Below are positions 1-10,501 of a stretch of DNA of 64,000 bases, piece by piece. Positions within the stretch are counted from its first letter, which is position 1. Each line of letters begins with the position of its first letter. Source of the DNA: Eukaryota sp. TZLM1-RC (Eukaryota > Metamonada: BaSk clade). The position numbers were made by a program, and so were the translations under genes. Under the pieces are notes generated by a model. It was not told the DNA's origin. It did no database searches and was given only the letters and a program-made list of their open reading frames with translations. The stretch spans positions 4,533,658 through 4,597,657 of the forward strand of contig JAUPSS010000004.1 of NCBI GenBank assembly GCA_040285825.1, given 5' to 3'.

Positions 1-2379
1 TCAGGATTTGTCATGATTGGTAACCAAGTCTTCAACTACCCTGATAACTTTGTCTATTTCAAGGAAGAAGTGGTGGCCTATCATTTAAGATGGCTTACTG
101 AGGAGCTGGGTATTGACCTTGATGACGTGACGTTGATTGAAGATGTTTGGTCTGGTGGAGGTAATCTGGGACCCTGCATTGAGATTTTCGTCAAGGGACT
201 AGAAGTTGGTAACTTGGTTTTTATGGAGTATAGATACGGTCAGGATGGTTCCCTTCATAAGTTAGATGTTCAAGTTGTTGATGTTGGTATTGGGCTTGAA
301 CGAATTCCCTGGCTTATTAATGGTTCTCTCACCTCCTACCTCGATGTTTACCCCTCTACGTTGAATCTACTATCCTCCATGGTCAAGGTTGACCCTATTA
401 ACGAATCCTGGAAGAAATACGCTCCATATTCTTGTTTGCTCAACATTGATGAGTGTGAGGATGTTGATAAAGCTTATGAATCAGTAGCACAGAGAATGGG
501 ATTGGAGAAGGAAGAATTGATAAAGGAAATCATGCCTGTCAGAGATCTTTATATTGTTTGTGATCACACGAGAACGGTTTTAATGGCCATTCAGGATGGT
601 TGTCTTCCTTCTAGTGTTGGCGGTGGTTATAACTTGCGTAATCTTCTAAGAAGGGTATTTTCCACTTTGCGAAAAAGGAATTGGTGGGATTTAGTTGGTT
701 TGGAGGGCTTGTTTAAGTTATTCGATTCACATAGAGACGAATTAGCAGGTATTTACGGACCTTTTGGTCAATATTCTTCATTTAATTCTATTATTGAAAT
801 TGAATATGAAAGATGGAGAGCGTCTGACGATGAAGCAAAGAAGAAGCTATCTGCAGTATTGAAGAAAACACCACAGTTAACATTGAATCATTGGATTCAA
901 CTAGTAACTTCGCAAGGGCTTTCTCCTGACAAAATTGCAGAAATCTCTAAACAAGAAGTTCCTTCCAATCTCTATTATGAAATTGCTGAAAGACAAGATA
1001 AAGTAGCTAAAAAGGAACTTCAACAACTCTATGAAACTGCTTCTTTTCCAGCAACTGATGAATTGTTTTATGAACTGGAAAGCCAAGACGAATGGGAAGC
1101 AAAGGTCGTTGGAATTCTTGAGAATGCCGACCCTCATCATACAGGAAAGCGAAACGTGATACTTCTCAATCAAACCTGTATTTACCCTACTTCTGGGGGT
1201 CAAGATCACGATACTGGAAGACTTTTATTTGATAATGGAGTTGAATTGTTTGTTCAAGATGCTATCAGGGTTGGAAAAGTGGTTTTGCACGTAACAAGCG
1301 AAGAAATTCCTGACAGTATCACGGTTGGGGCAACTGTGAATGGGGTTCTTGACCGTCATCGACGTAATCAACTACGTCAGCACCACACCGCAACTCACAT
1401 CATTCATGCTGCTTGTGTTGAGACCTTGGGTCCTCATGTTTGGCAGAATGGAGCCAAAAAGACTGAGGAAATTGCTCATTTGGATATTACTCATTACAGA
1501 TCACTTACTAGAAGGGAAGAATTAAATATTGAAATTAGGGCTAATGAGATTGTTAATTCCTGTATTCCAATTAATATAAGTAACCGGTCAAAGAAAGAAG
1601 CTGAAGCTCAGCACGGCTTCTCTTTATACCAAGGTGGTGTAGTCCCAGGAAACACCCTCAGAGTGGTTGACATTAATGGAGTTGACCAAGAAGCTTGTTG
1701 TGGAACTCACTGTCAGAATACAGGTGAGGTTGGTACTATTAGGTTGACACGATCTAATAGAATTTCTGATGGAGTGGTTCGTTTATATTTCGTTTCGGGA
1801 GCAAAAGGTAGGGAATACACTGCTAACCAAGCTCAACGTGAATACGAACTGTGTCAGACAGTTGCAATGCAACCTGAAGATCTAAAGAGCTCAGTTGCCA
1901 AATATTTCGAAGGTTACAAGCGTTTTGACAAGTTTGCAGACTCTTTTGTTCGTTTAGTATTGAATCATTTGACAGTACCCTCTGTTGATCAAGGTAATGT
2001 GTTTGTTCGGTTCGATCCTCCTAACCCATCTATGTTTTCAATGCAAGTACCTCCTTTTTCTGAAAAACTTAAGGAATTAGACAGATCTGTTGTTTTTGTA
2101 GGTTCTACTTTTATTTATGGTTTAATTGGAAATTCAGAATTGGTTGAAGCTGATAAACTTAAAGAAATGGCAGTTTCCCAGGCAGAGAAATTGGGAGTAA
2201 CTAATGCAAAGAAAGCTTTCAGTTCGCGAAATAGAATTCAATGGACAATTAAGGAAGGGAAAAAAAGGGTAAAGAAGGTTGTAGAGGGTGTCTTGGAAGT
2301 TTCCTTGCCCACATTGTCTAATACTGCTCCTTTTGTTGACTATCTCTCTTCCAAAGGATTTACTGAATTTTTGCCTTAA
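1..2379 (+). CDS. Alanyl-tRNA synthetase, archaeal type (5' partial)
   Basis: Charges tRNA-Ala and edits mischarged tRNA. The reading frame is open to base 1; the first ATG is at 13, but catalytic-core sequence begins at once, so the true start lies outside the window. The core carries the GGGNLGPCIEI / GLEVGNLVFMEY block typical of archaeal rather than bacterial/mitochondrial AlaRS. Numbered from the ATG at 13, the editing domain has the zinc ligands H458-x3-H462 (HTATH) and C562-x3-H566 (CCGTH). The visible 788 codons plus a missing N-terminus fit the archaeal family length (about 900). Archaeal-like AlaRS is known in diplomonads and parabasalids and has been explained by gene transfer from an archaeon, which is the best lineage clue in the window. 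It ends TAA with an AT-rich tail. Confidence 0.93.
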   Translation, partial: SGFVMIGNQVFNYPDNFVYFKEEVVAYHLRWLTEELGIDLDDVTLIEDVWSGGGNLGPCIEIFVKGLEVGNLVFMEYRYGQDGSLHKLDVQVVDVGIGLERIPWLINGSLTSYLDVYPSTLNLLSSMVKVDPINESWKKYAPYSCLLNIDECEDVDKAYESVAQRMGLEKEELIKEIMPVRDLYIVCDHTRTVLMAIQDGCLPSSVGGGYNLRNLLRRVFSTLRKRNWWDLVGLEGLFKLFDSHRDELAGIYGPFGQYSSFNSIIEIEYERWRASDDEAKKKLSAVLKKTPQLTLNHWIQLVTSQGLSPDKIAEISKQEVPSNLYYEIAERQDKVAKKELQQLYETASFPATDELFYELESQDEWEAKVVGILENADPHHTGKRNVILLNQTCIYPTSGGQDHDTGRLLFDNGVELFVQDAIRVGKVVLHVTSEEIPDSITVGATVNGVLDRHRRNQLRQHHTATHIIHAACVETLGPHVWQNGAKKTEEIAHLDITHYRSLTRREELNIEIRANEIVNSCIPINISNRSKKEAEAQHGFSLYQGGVVPGNTLRVVDINGVDQEACCGTHCQNTGEVGTIRLTRSNRISDGVVRLYFVSGAKGREYTANQAQREYELCQTVAMQPEDLKSSVAKYFEGYKRFDKFADSFVRLVLNHLTVPSVDQGNVFVRFDPPNPSMFSMQVPPFSEKLKELDRSVVFVGSTFIYGLIGNSELVEADKLKEMAVSQAEKLGVTNAKKAFSSRNRIQWTIKEGKKRVKKVVEGVLEVSLPTLSNTAPFVDYLSSKGFTEFLP

Positions 2380-2599
2380 TTTAGTTTTAGATTTTGTTAG
2401 TTTTTCATAAAGTTCTCTGCTTTATCTTAAAAATATTATTCAAAACAAAAATATTGTACGTAGCATTCAAACATCTAAGTCATTGACTGCTTCATGGTTA
2501 CATTCTTTTGAAAAATAAATCCACAAAACACCTATAATTTCAAGTCAAACAAAAAAAGAATGAAGAATGGGAAAAAACAAAAGGACAAAAGGACAAAAT

Positions 2600-2935
2600 C
2601 TAAAGATCAACAGAGCCCATAATATCAACAACAACCCTACGTACCTGCTCGTAATCAGAATTTCTCAAGTCATTGAGCATGATATGAGCAAGAGATCTGT
2701 GATGTGAACTACTGACATCCGCAACCAGTATTATTTTCAGTATTTCAGCTGCTTCAAGAAAACAGGCTGGATCCTCAAGACAACGGATCTCCTTAGCTAT
2801 AAACTGCTCTCGTTGAGGGTCTGTCAGAACTGCAAATGTAATAAGAACATCTTTGGGGTTACGATATACCATTGATTGTAGTTCCGCATGAAGTTTTGAC
2901 TCAAACTGAGTAACTGATTCAGGAACAAATGACAT
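2600..2935 (-). CDS. Small unknown protein (111 aa)
   Basis: I do not recognise this ORF. It starts with ATG at 2935 and encodes a mostly helical, soluble protein with no signal peptide or membrane segment. Its composition is regular and unlike the low-complexity shadows nearby. A Fanzor relic on the same strand ends about 20-30 bases upstream of its start, and an AT-rich stretch follows its stop. It may be a genuine short gene; a chance ORF is not excluded. Confidence 0.45.
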   Translation of the reverse strand: MSFVPESVTQFESKLHAELQSMVYRNPKDVLITFAVLTDPQREQFIAKEIRCLEDPACFLEAAEILKIILVADVSSSHHRSLAHIMLNDLRNSDYEQVRRVVVDIMGSVDL

Positions 2936-2954
2936 GGGCTAAACAAATGACCAA

Positions 2955-3240
2955 TTGAGATTGCTAATGGATGTAGATGAAATGAGTCAAGATTGTTCTA
3001 AACTTGACCTCTTTCATTTCCCTTGAAATACTCCACCATTTTAATCGTATGAACATCAGCATTATTGTTTTATGATCCCGTAAACACCCACACTTCCTGC
3101 AAGTGGGCATTCCATGTTTAAGAACTATCTGAGTCTTTGCTCTTGTGTGAGCATTTGGTTTAAAATACTCCATATTTCTTTCAATCTGTGACTTTTTCCC
3201 CTCGAGTACACATCCGTGACATCGACAACTTTTCTTTATT
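2955..3240 (-). pseudogene. Fanzor (TnpB-like) C-terminal relic, family 1
   Basis: On the minus strand a piece reading SCRCHGCVLEGKKS (about 3190-3235) is followed by TRAKTQIVLKHGMPTCRKCGC (3045-3130). These are the paired-cysteine zinc ribbon and adjoining segment of a Fanzor nuclease. The usual WNRD RuvC-III motif is corrupted to RDHK. DNA similarity to the relic at 33.7 kb continues past the coding part and stops at a shared TTGAGATT (plus strand, 2955-2962). Only the last fifth of the gene remains. It lies directly upstream of the codirectional 111-aa ORF. Confidence 0.75.
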
Positions 3241-3259
3241 TAAACATCTAAATCTAGGT

Positions 3260-4254
3260 CATAAACCTGACCTGGAGACAGGGTACTTTGGCATTGAAGA
3301 AAGTGGAGGCAAAAGAGAGAGATTTTCGCTAATTCAATTGAAAAAACGAGGCAATCTATTAATGATGGCAAATTGAATTCGAAAGCGCCATAAAAAGATA
3401 TCAAATCTTTTCGTTGTTTTTTTTCTTGAACCATTATTTGGAAATCATTCAAACAAGTTCCTGCTTCTACTTATAATTTTCCGTCTATAGAAAATTGGAA
3501 AGCATTAAGAACAAGTGGTCTATTTCTACCAGCATTAGCTTCTTTGTTATCTTTGTCATTTTTTTATGTTTTTCTTTTGCTTTAAATTCAACAGCATCAC
3601 ATGATTAAGTTTTCTTCTTTAAACCAAAGTTTCATTTGCAACATTACAGGAGACAAAGTCAACATCAGCTTCAGAGTTCTCAATCCAATCACAGTATACT
3701 TCACCTCTATCATCAGAACCAAAATTATTCAATGACAATGTTTCTTTCAGCAGAGGCTCTTTGATACACGAAATTCTTGCATTTTGTACCATATTGAAAA
3801 CAGTGTCTCTAACAGCATCATGTAATGAAGAACGATAGGTTATCAATTTAGAGCAATTCAGAGCATGGCGCAAAGTGAGTTGAGGTGAATTCAAACAAAT
3901 ACATTTTTCTTTTGATAATAATTGATTAATGGGAAAATTCAAATATAATCTCATTTTTGTTACAAACGCTTCATCATTAGCACACAGTCCAAAACTTCGT
4001 GGTACAATTGTCAGAAACAGTGAAGAAACTGGTGACTGATTTTCACAAACACCCTTTTCCGATAACAATGAGTGAAGATCTTGATTTAGAACAGCCGATC
4101 TGCTTATAATTTTATAGAGATCATCTTCATACATTCCAGCCAGTTGTTTCGGTAGTTTTTGAAGAGTATATTTTAAATTTAAATAATTCTTGTCGGGTAT
4201 TTTCCAATTATTTTTTTATTTGTTATTTGATAAATAAATATTCAAGCAAAAACT
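3260..4254 (-). mobile_element. RLE-type non-LTR retrotransposon, family A, degraded copy
   Basis: The main ORF piece (4134-3619) holds the C-terminal region of the element: CICLNSPQLTLRHALNC (C-x-C...H...C knuckle), then HDAVRD, then an RGE...VDFVSCNVAN block resembling the catalytic part of a restriction-like endonuclease (RLE). The remaining tail to about 3260 matches other family A copies at 19.8 kb and 49.4 kb but is broken by frameshifts. The 5' part is missing, and a family B fragment abuts it at about 4255. Confidence 0.8.
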
Positions 4255-4645
4255 AGAATTCAATAATCTCAATACACGCATCAACATCATCAACACTCTT
4301 AAGTGCGCAATTTTCATACTCTATTCCAAATTATAACAGTGCTTTAGTTATCATTTCTGGAATTGCTTTAAGTATACGAAAAACAATTCTAATGTGCCAG
4401 AAATTAAACTTCAATTTTTTTCCTGTTCTTTCTTTATATAACTTCGAAAAAAAATTTAATACCAGAAATCCCAATATTACCACAAAATGCAACAACCAAT
4501 GGAACTAACAGATAAGTTAAATGCTCAACACACCCAAGCTTTGATAAAGGCTCTTTGTACTTTTTGATTTTGCTCATTTCTGCAAAGCAAAGTGGAGTTT
4601 CATCTGTTTTAGCAAAATCAACAGAATTGTTAAAAAAGCTGGTAA
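4255..4645 (-). mobile_element. Non-LTR retrotransposon, family B, 3' fragment
   Basis: The segment ends (minus strand) with the family B terminus, and its ORF piece at 4676-4434 (KTDETPLCFAE...KIKKY) matches the copies at 28.9 and 46.2 kb. Several frameshifts and a decayed IEDIEF-like tail show that it is old. It joins the family A relic on one side and the oppositely oriented family C element on the other, so three families meet within about 400 bases. Confidence 0.75.
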
Positions 4646-6700
4646 ATTTTTGTCGCCAATGCAATTTGGTATTCAAACAATTGATGGAGCCTCAGTCGCT
4701 GCTCTGACATCAGACTTGTTTTTTAACGGCACAGAAAACAATTTTATTTTCAATTTAGATTTTAGCAACGCTTTTAATAGTGTAAGAAGAAAAGCAATTT
4801 ATGAAGTAATTCAAAAACATTTTCTTGAACTATCAAGTTGTTTCTATTTGTTTTACGGTAAACCCAGTGAATTAGTAAATGATGTTTTTTCTCTCAAGTC
4901 TTCATCAGGAGTAAAACAAGGGGATCCTTTAGACCCATTATTATTTCGCATAGCAATCCAAGAATCATTGATTGTTATTAATGAAAAATACCCTTCTCTC
5001 CAAATTGTAGGTTACAGGGTTGACATCTCCCTTATCGGTCCTTTTAGTGTTGTCCAAAAAACTTCAAATGAAATTGCTGAACAATATGAAATCATTGGTT
5101 TTCACTTGAACCCAAAAAAAATGTTCATTAATTGGTAATGCTTTCACAGAGTTTAAAATTAATAATTGTAAAATTCCTTTTACTAATTATTCACAAGAAG
5201 CTTTTCGTTTTCTAGGATGTTGGTTAGGAAATGTTGATGAAATTACTAAAAATCTTAACGAAATTGTTGCAAAACTTGGCAATGAGCTTCAATTAATTTC
5301 TGAATTAGAAATTGAAAAAACATATTAAATTTTTGATTTTAAAAATTTGTTACTCCGGAAAAATTACTGACTTATTGAGGTCGACAGCACCGTCATTGTC
5401 TATCGATTTTTGCCGATCATTTAATCAACTTCGTGCAACTTTCTTTGCTTCCCCATTAGAAGTGAATCCTGAGCTAATTCGGGCTCACTTGTTCTCTTCT
5501 TCACAATTCGGTGGTGTTGGTTTTACCAAATCCTCTATTTTTTGTCAAGCAGCTTTTGTTGGTGGTGGCAAAAATTTGATTTTTGAATTTTTGATCTATT
5601 CCCTGAAAATATTCATTTGCTTAGTCCATCATTTTCAAAATATTTGCATGACCTTGATGTTGCCATTAATAAAATTGCACCACAAACTTGGTGTCAATGT
5701 TCTCCCGACTCAGTTCAAGATATTCCTCCATGAAATTTAGTTAATTTAAGGTATTGTGTGAAGAAGCTTCAACAAAAACTGACAGTAATATTTGAAAGGT
5801 TGGATTATGAAGTACGTCTTGGTAGGGCCAAGCAAAAACTCCCGCTTTTGCAAATTTTTTACTGGATGTTTGTGATAGTTCTGCCTCTTGTTTAATTAAT
5901 CAAGTACCAAGAATTTATGGTTTTTTTCTCAATGACTCTTGCTTTTTATTATCTATGCGTCTTCGATCTTTTATATGGCCTGATTATTTTCCTCATGGAT
6001 TAATTTGTAAATGTGGAAAGACTGTCACTCCAACCCATTTATTCAATTGTAATCGATGTATTACTTCTAGATCAAAAGTGCATGATGCAGTTCGTGATCA
6101 GCTTTATTGTATGTTTAAATCCTACAACATTGAATCATTTTTAGAACCTTTGCTTTCAAATTTGGCTGATGAATCTGACAGAAATTCTTTTGGTGACAGC
6201 CGTGGTGATGTGCTAGTTCCCGGACTTGATGGATCAATGATCATTATTGATGTCAGATCTACTGATGTATCAATCAGCTCAAATGAAAAACTGGCACAAT
6301 CTTATAACTCACCTTTACGAAGAGCCGAAGAAGCGAAAATTATCAAGTACAAGAAATAATCAATAACTTAAATTCCAACTCACATACTCAATACATTCTT
6401 TGTCCTTTTGCTTTTTCCTTATTTGGAACCTTGGGTAAAACTGCGTTATCTTTTTTGGACGATTTCTCATCTATTGTCAAAAATAGAACTCGAAGAATAT
6501 TTGACCAAACGTTTTGGCAAAACAGAATTGTATTTTATATTTTTAAGGGAATGTATAGATTTGTCTCTAGCTCGTTGTTATCACTAGGAAATTTTTATGA
6601 AGAAAAAGCTGTAGGTAAGTTTTCTATAGAAGAGGTGGAGTATGCGGAGATTGATTTGTAAATTTTTTATAATTTTGTTTGAATAAAATTAGAAAGAATT
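4646..6700 (+). mobile_element. Non-LTR retrotransposon, family C, long dead copy
   Basis: The element starts within the reverse transcriptase: motif A NLDFSNAFNSV, motif B SSGVKQGDPLDPLLF. Motif C reads GYRVDIS, where the intact family B copy has AYMDDIS, so the first catalytic Asp (codon 5019-5021) is Val. The thumb follows at 5312-5740, the C-x-C...H...C knuckle CKCGKTVTPTHLFNC at 5995-6055, the RLE-like RGD...IIIDVRS at about 6200-6260, and the family C tail ending EIDL at 6661. At least four frameshifts or stops break it. Its 3' end (ATAAAATTA) lies about 60 bases before the RPB2 start. Confidence 0.85.
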
Positions 6701-6758
6701 TGGCTTCAACCGAAAATCCTTCACTCTCAACACCTCTTCTTTGAACCACACTTTCTCC

Positions 6759-9700
6759 ATGTTTGAGTCTCTTCCAGTCACTCAAACTGTTCCTTTCGCC
6801 GGTACACAGCCACTTGCTGATGATGAAGACGCATATGACACCTTTGTTGAACAGGAATTCGACCCCTGGATTATCATTCGTTCCTATTTCACTGAGCATG
6901 GTCTCGTCAAACAACAAATAGAATCTTTCAACAACTTCATGGACTTTGACATCAACGAAGTCATCAAAGAAGAAGAGAAGATTGTTGTTGAGCCGAAAGC
7001 CCAACATCGTCCTGGTGAAGAGAACTTTACCCCTCCCCGCTATGAGTTCCGGTTTGGCGAGTCCTTCCTCGAAAAAACCCCTATGTACAAGGACGCAGAA
7101 GGTCTTGAGTCTGTTCTGTTTCCTGCCGAAGCCAGGCTCCGTAACTTGACATATGCCACCAATCTTTACATTGACGTCCATAAACACGAGTTTAACTTTG
7201 ATGGATACCACAATGGTCAACCTCAGTGGAATGAGCATGTTGAAACCTTCCACAAGGTCCCTGTAGCTTCCATCCCAGTCATGCTCCGGTCAAAGTACTG
7301 TACACTTGCTGACACCGATGACTACCTCTTCGTCAGAGGTGGAGAATGTCAGTTTGATCAAGGTGGTTACTTCATAATTAAAGGTGGTGAGAAGGTGGTC
7401 ATTGCCCAGGAAAGGATGGCTGCCAATAAGGTATTTGTTTATGATAAAAGTAACCAACCCTCCGTCAGTCATTATGCCGAAATACGTTCCATTAGTGAGA
7501 ATGTAGTCCGTCCCCCCTCAATGCTTTCTGTCTCTATTAAATCTAGATCTACGACTGATGCTTTCTCTGGCCAAACCTTAGTTGTTGATATAATGCCTCT
7601 AAGGGAAGAAATTCCAATTATTATCTTTTTTAAAGCTTTAGGTTTGGAATCTGATAAGAAAATTATTTCTAATATTGTTTATGATTTCAATGACACAGAA
7701 ATGTTGGCTGCTCTTAAACCTTCTTTACTCCAAGCTGAGTCAATTAAGGATCAAGAATCTGCCATGGACTACATTGGTAAGAGAGGGCCAACTATTGGTG
7801 CTTCTTATTCAGATCGTATAGCCTATGCTGCTGATTTTCTCCAAAAGAACTTTCTCCCCCATGTGGCTGGTTCTTTGGATGAGCCCAGACCTGGTGAGAG
7901 TAGACAAGAGTTTTTTAGTAGAATGGAAAGAACCTCGTTCCCCCAAAAAGCTTTGTTTTTTGGTCACATGATTAATAGATTACTCAATGTTTATTTAAAG
8001 CGGGAAGCTGCAGATGATAGAGATCATTACAGCAACAAAAGAGTTGACCTTACGGGTAGTTTAATGGCGGGTTTGTTTCGAAATTTATTTAGAAAAATGA
8101 AAGAAGATGCTTCGAGAAAACTGTTAAAGATTGCAGAGTCGAGAAGCACTATTGATTTTGCTACGTTCAATAACCTTTTTGCCGGAAACTCCATCTCACA
8201 CGGACTCTCCTACTCCCTCTCCACTGGGAACTGGCAAGCTGTGCGAGATGCTCCTGTTCGAACTGGTGTATCCCAGGTGCTTGCCCGACTTACTTTTATG
8301 TCGGCAGTCTCCAACCTTAGAAGAGTCAATGCACCGATGAGGAGAGAGGACAAGCTCCCAAAACCCCGACAGCTACATAACACCCACTGGGGAATCATTT
8401 GTCCAGCCGAAACCCCAGAAGGTCAAGCTTGTGGCTTAGTCAAGAACTTTTCTCTAATGTCGTTTGCTTCCACTCGAACCAATCCAGCAGAAGTTCTTCA
8501 AACCATCACTGATCTGTGTGGAATGGAAGGTCTTGAAGAGTTTGACCCGACAAGACTTCAAGACCCTGATATGGTCAAGGTATTCTTGAATGGTAATTGG
8601 ATTGGAGTTAAGAAGAATCCAAACAGTTTTGTAGCAGACCTTCGGGACTACAGGAGCAGTGAAATCATTCCCCCGATGACCACCATTGCTTATGATCGGA
8701 TTCACAAAGTTGTATCCATCTTTACTGATGCTGGTAGAGTCTTGAGGCCTTTATTGGTTGTCGAAAATAACCGTTTGAAACTAACTGCGGACGTTTACAA
8801 TCACCTACTTGCTGAAACTGGAGAGGAAGTTGACTGGGAGCATTTAGTAAAGGGAGGTTACGTGGAGTGGTTGGATACTGAAGAGAGTTCTAATGCCATG
8901 ATTGCCATGTCCTTGGGTGAGCTTCAAGATGCAAAAGTCTCGTACACTCATGCTGAAATTCATCCTTCAATGATCCTGGGGGTTTCTGCATCCATTATTC
9001 CTTTTCCTGACCATAACCAGTCTCCAAGAAACACTTACCAATCAGCCATGGGAAAGCAGGCCATGGGTGTCTATGCTACGAACTTTAGATCTAGAATGGA
9101 TACTCTGGCAAATGTATTGATGTACCCACAGAAGCCTCTCGTGACTACTTCTTCAATGGAACATTTAAAGTTTAAGGATCTCCCAGCCGGACAGAACGCT
9201 GTGGTTGCCATTGCTTGCTATACTGGGTTCAATCAGGAAGATTCTGTAATCATGAACCAATCAAGTGTCGATCGGGGGTTATTTAGGTCAATCTTTTTCC
9301 GATCATATAGGGACACGGCACGTGAAGATCGTGCGAGGGGTGTTATTGAAGAGTTCTCCAAACCAACACCTGATGATACCCTGCATATTAGAAGGGGTAA
9401 CTACGATAAACTAGAACCTGATGGTCTTGTTCCAAGTGGAATTTTTGTTTCTGGTGAGGATATGCTTATTGGAAAAACTTCTCCTCTCCAAGGACCACAG
9501 CTAGAGCAGTATGATGCCAAGGCTGGAGCCTCACTAAGAAGGGCAACCAAGAAGGATGTTTCTACTCCGATGAGAAGGACAGAAGAAGGCATCGTGGATC
9601 AAGTGTTGTTATCAACTGATGAACAAGGCCACCGATTCACCAAAGTTAAGATTCGGATGACCCGAATCCCTCAAGTTGGAGATAAATTTTCCTCCCGTCA

Positions 9701-10412
9701 TGGTCAAAAAGGTACTGTTGGGATTCTTCATCGCCAGGAGGACATGCCTTTTACATCATCTGGTGTCGTTCCTGACATTATTATCAACCCTCATGCTATT
9801 CCATCACGAATGACAATTGGACAGCTGATAGAGTGCCTTTTGGGTAAAGTTTCTGCTCTGACTGGACGGGAAGGTGATGCCACTCCCTTTGAACCAACTT
9901 ATACTGTGCAATCAATTGCCGAAAACCTCCATGCTGCAGGTTATCAACGTCATGGTAACGAGGTTTTACACAATGGTTACACAGGACAGAAACTAGATGC
10001 TCAGATTTTCATAGGGCCTACTTATTACCAACGCTTGAAGCATATGGTTGAAGATAAGATTCATTCGAGGTCAACTGGACCTTTACAAATCCTAACCAGA
10101 CAACCTGTTGAGGGTAGAGGTCGTGAAGGAGGTCTTCGCTTTGGAGAGATGGAAAGAGATGCAATCATCTCTCACGGAGCTTCTGCCTTGCTCAAGGATC
10201 GACTTTTCCATCAATCAGATCCATATAAGGTGTATGTCTGTGATATTTGTGGTTTAATGGCAACTGCTAATCTACAAAGGAAACAATATTCATGCAAGGT
10301 CTGTAACAATTTCCACAAAATCAGTTGCGTCAATATGCCCTATGCGTGTAAGCTTTTGTTTCAGGAATTGATGGCGATGTGTGTTGCTCCAAAAATAATT
10401 TCAAAGTCGTAG
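6759..10412 (+). CDS. RPB2: RNA polymerase II second-largest subunit RPB2
   Basis: Forms one half of the polymerase II active centre and makes mRNA in the nucleus. The 1217-residue single-exon protein is close to the usual length (about 1,170-1,220). Diagnostic stretches are RDHYSNKRVDLTG (fork), CPAETPEGQACGLVKN, QSPRNTYQSAMGKQAMG, FSSRHGQKGTVG (hybrid-binding) and EGGLRFGEMERDA. A C-terminal zinc ribbon (CDICG...CKVC) follows. The first ATG is 6759; an 18-base in-frame stretch upstream begins with TTG and is not needed. A dead LINE ends about 60 bases upstream, so the promoter is confined to that gap or lies inside the insertion. Another LINE inserted about 100 bases after the stop. Confidence 0.97.
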   Translation: MFESLPVTQTVPFAGTQPLADDEDAYDTFVEQEFDPWIIIRSYFTEHGLVKQQIESFNNFMDFDINEVIKEEEKIVVEPKAQHRPGEENFTPPRYEFRFGESFLEKTPMYKDAEGLESVLFPAEARLRNLTYATNLYIDVHKHEFNFDGYHNGQPQWNEHVETFHKVPVASIPVMLRSKYCTLADTDDYLFVRGGECQFDQGGYFIIKGGEKVVIAQERMAANKVFVYDKSNQPSVSHYAEIRSISENVVRPPSMLSVSIKSRSTTDAFSGQTLVVDIMPLREEIPIIIFFKALGLESDKKIISNIVYDFNDTEMLAALKPSLLQAESIKDQESAMDYIGKRGPTIGASYSDRIAYAADFLQKNFLPHVAGSLDEPRPGESRQEFFSRMERTSFPQKALFFGHMINRLLNVYLKREAADDRDHYSNKRVDLTGSLMAGLFRNLFRKMKEDASRKLLKIAESRSTIDFATFNNLFAGNSISHGLSYSLSTGNWQAVRDAPVRTGVSQVLARLTFMSAVSNLRRVNAPMRREDKLPKPRQLHNTHWGIICPAETPEGQACGLVKNFSLMSFASTRTNPAEVLQTITDLCGMEGLEEFDPTRLQDPDMVKVFLNGNWIGVKKNPNSFVADLRDYRSSEIIPPMTTIAYDRIHKVVSIFTDAGRVLRPLLVVENNRLKLTADVYNHLLAETGEEVDWEHLVKGGYVEWLDTEESSNAMIAMSLGELQDAKVSYTHAEIHPSMILGVSASIIPFPDHNQSPRNTYQSAMGKQAMGVYATNFRSRMDTLANVLMYPQKPLVTTSSMEHLKFKDLPAGQNAVVAIACYTGFNQEDSVIMNQSSVDRGLFRSIFFRSYRDTAREDRARGVIEEFSKPTPDDTLHIRRGNYDKLEPDGLVPSGIFVSGEDMLIGKTSPLQGPQLEQYDAKAGASLRRATKKDVSTPMRRTEEGIVDQVLLSTDEQGHRFTKVKIRMTRIPQVGDKFSSRHGQKGTVGILHRQEDMPFTSSGVVPDIIINPHAIPSRMTIGQLIECLLGKVSALTGREGDATPFEPTYTVQSIAENLHAAGYQRHGNEVLHNGYTGQKLDAQIFIGPTYYQRLKHMVEDKIHSRSTGPLQILTRQPVEGRGREGGLRFGEMERDAIISHGASALLKDRLFHQSDPYKVYVCDICGLMATANLQRKQYSCKVCNNFHKISCVNMPYACKLLFQELMAMCVAPKIISKS

Positions 10413-10501
10413 TTAAGGGATTAAATAAAATTAAACTTTTTTGTTTTTTCTTTTGATAAAACTAGGTAATTTCTCAAAAAAGTTATAAAACAAAGAAGAA
10501 C

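Noticed and set aside
901-1209. 102-aa minus-strand ORF inside AlaRS
   Set aside because: Antisense shadow of a clearly conserved coding region.
6624-7253. 209-aa minus-strand ORF over the RPB2 5' end
   Set aside because: Antisense to conserved RPB2 sequence and without recognisable domains.
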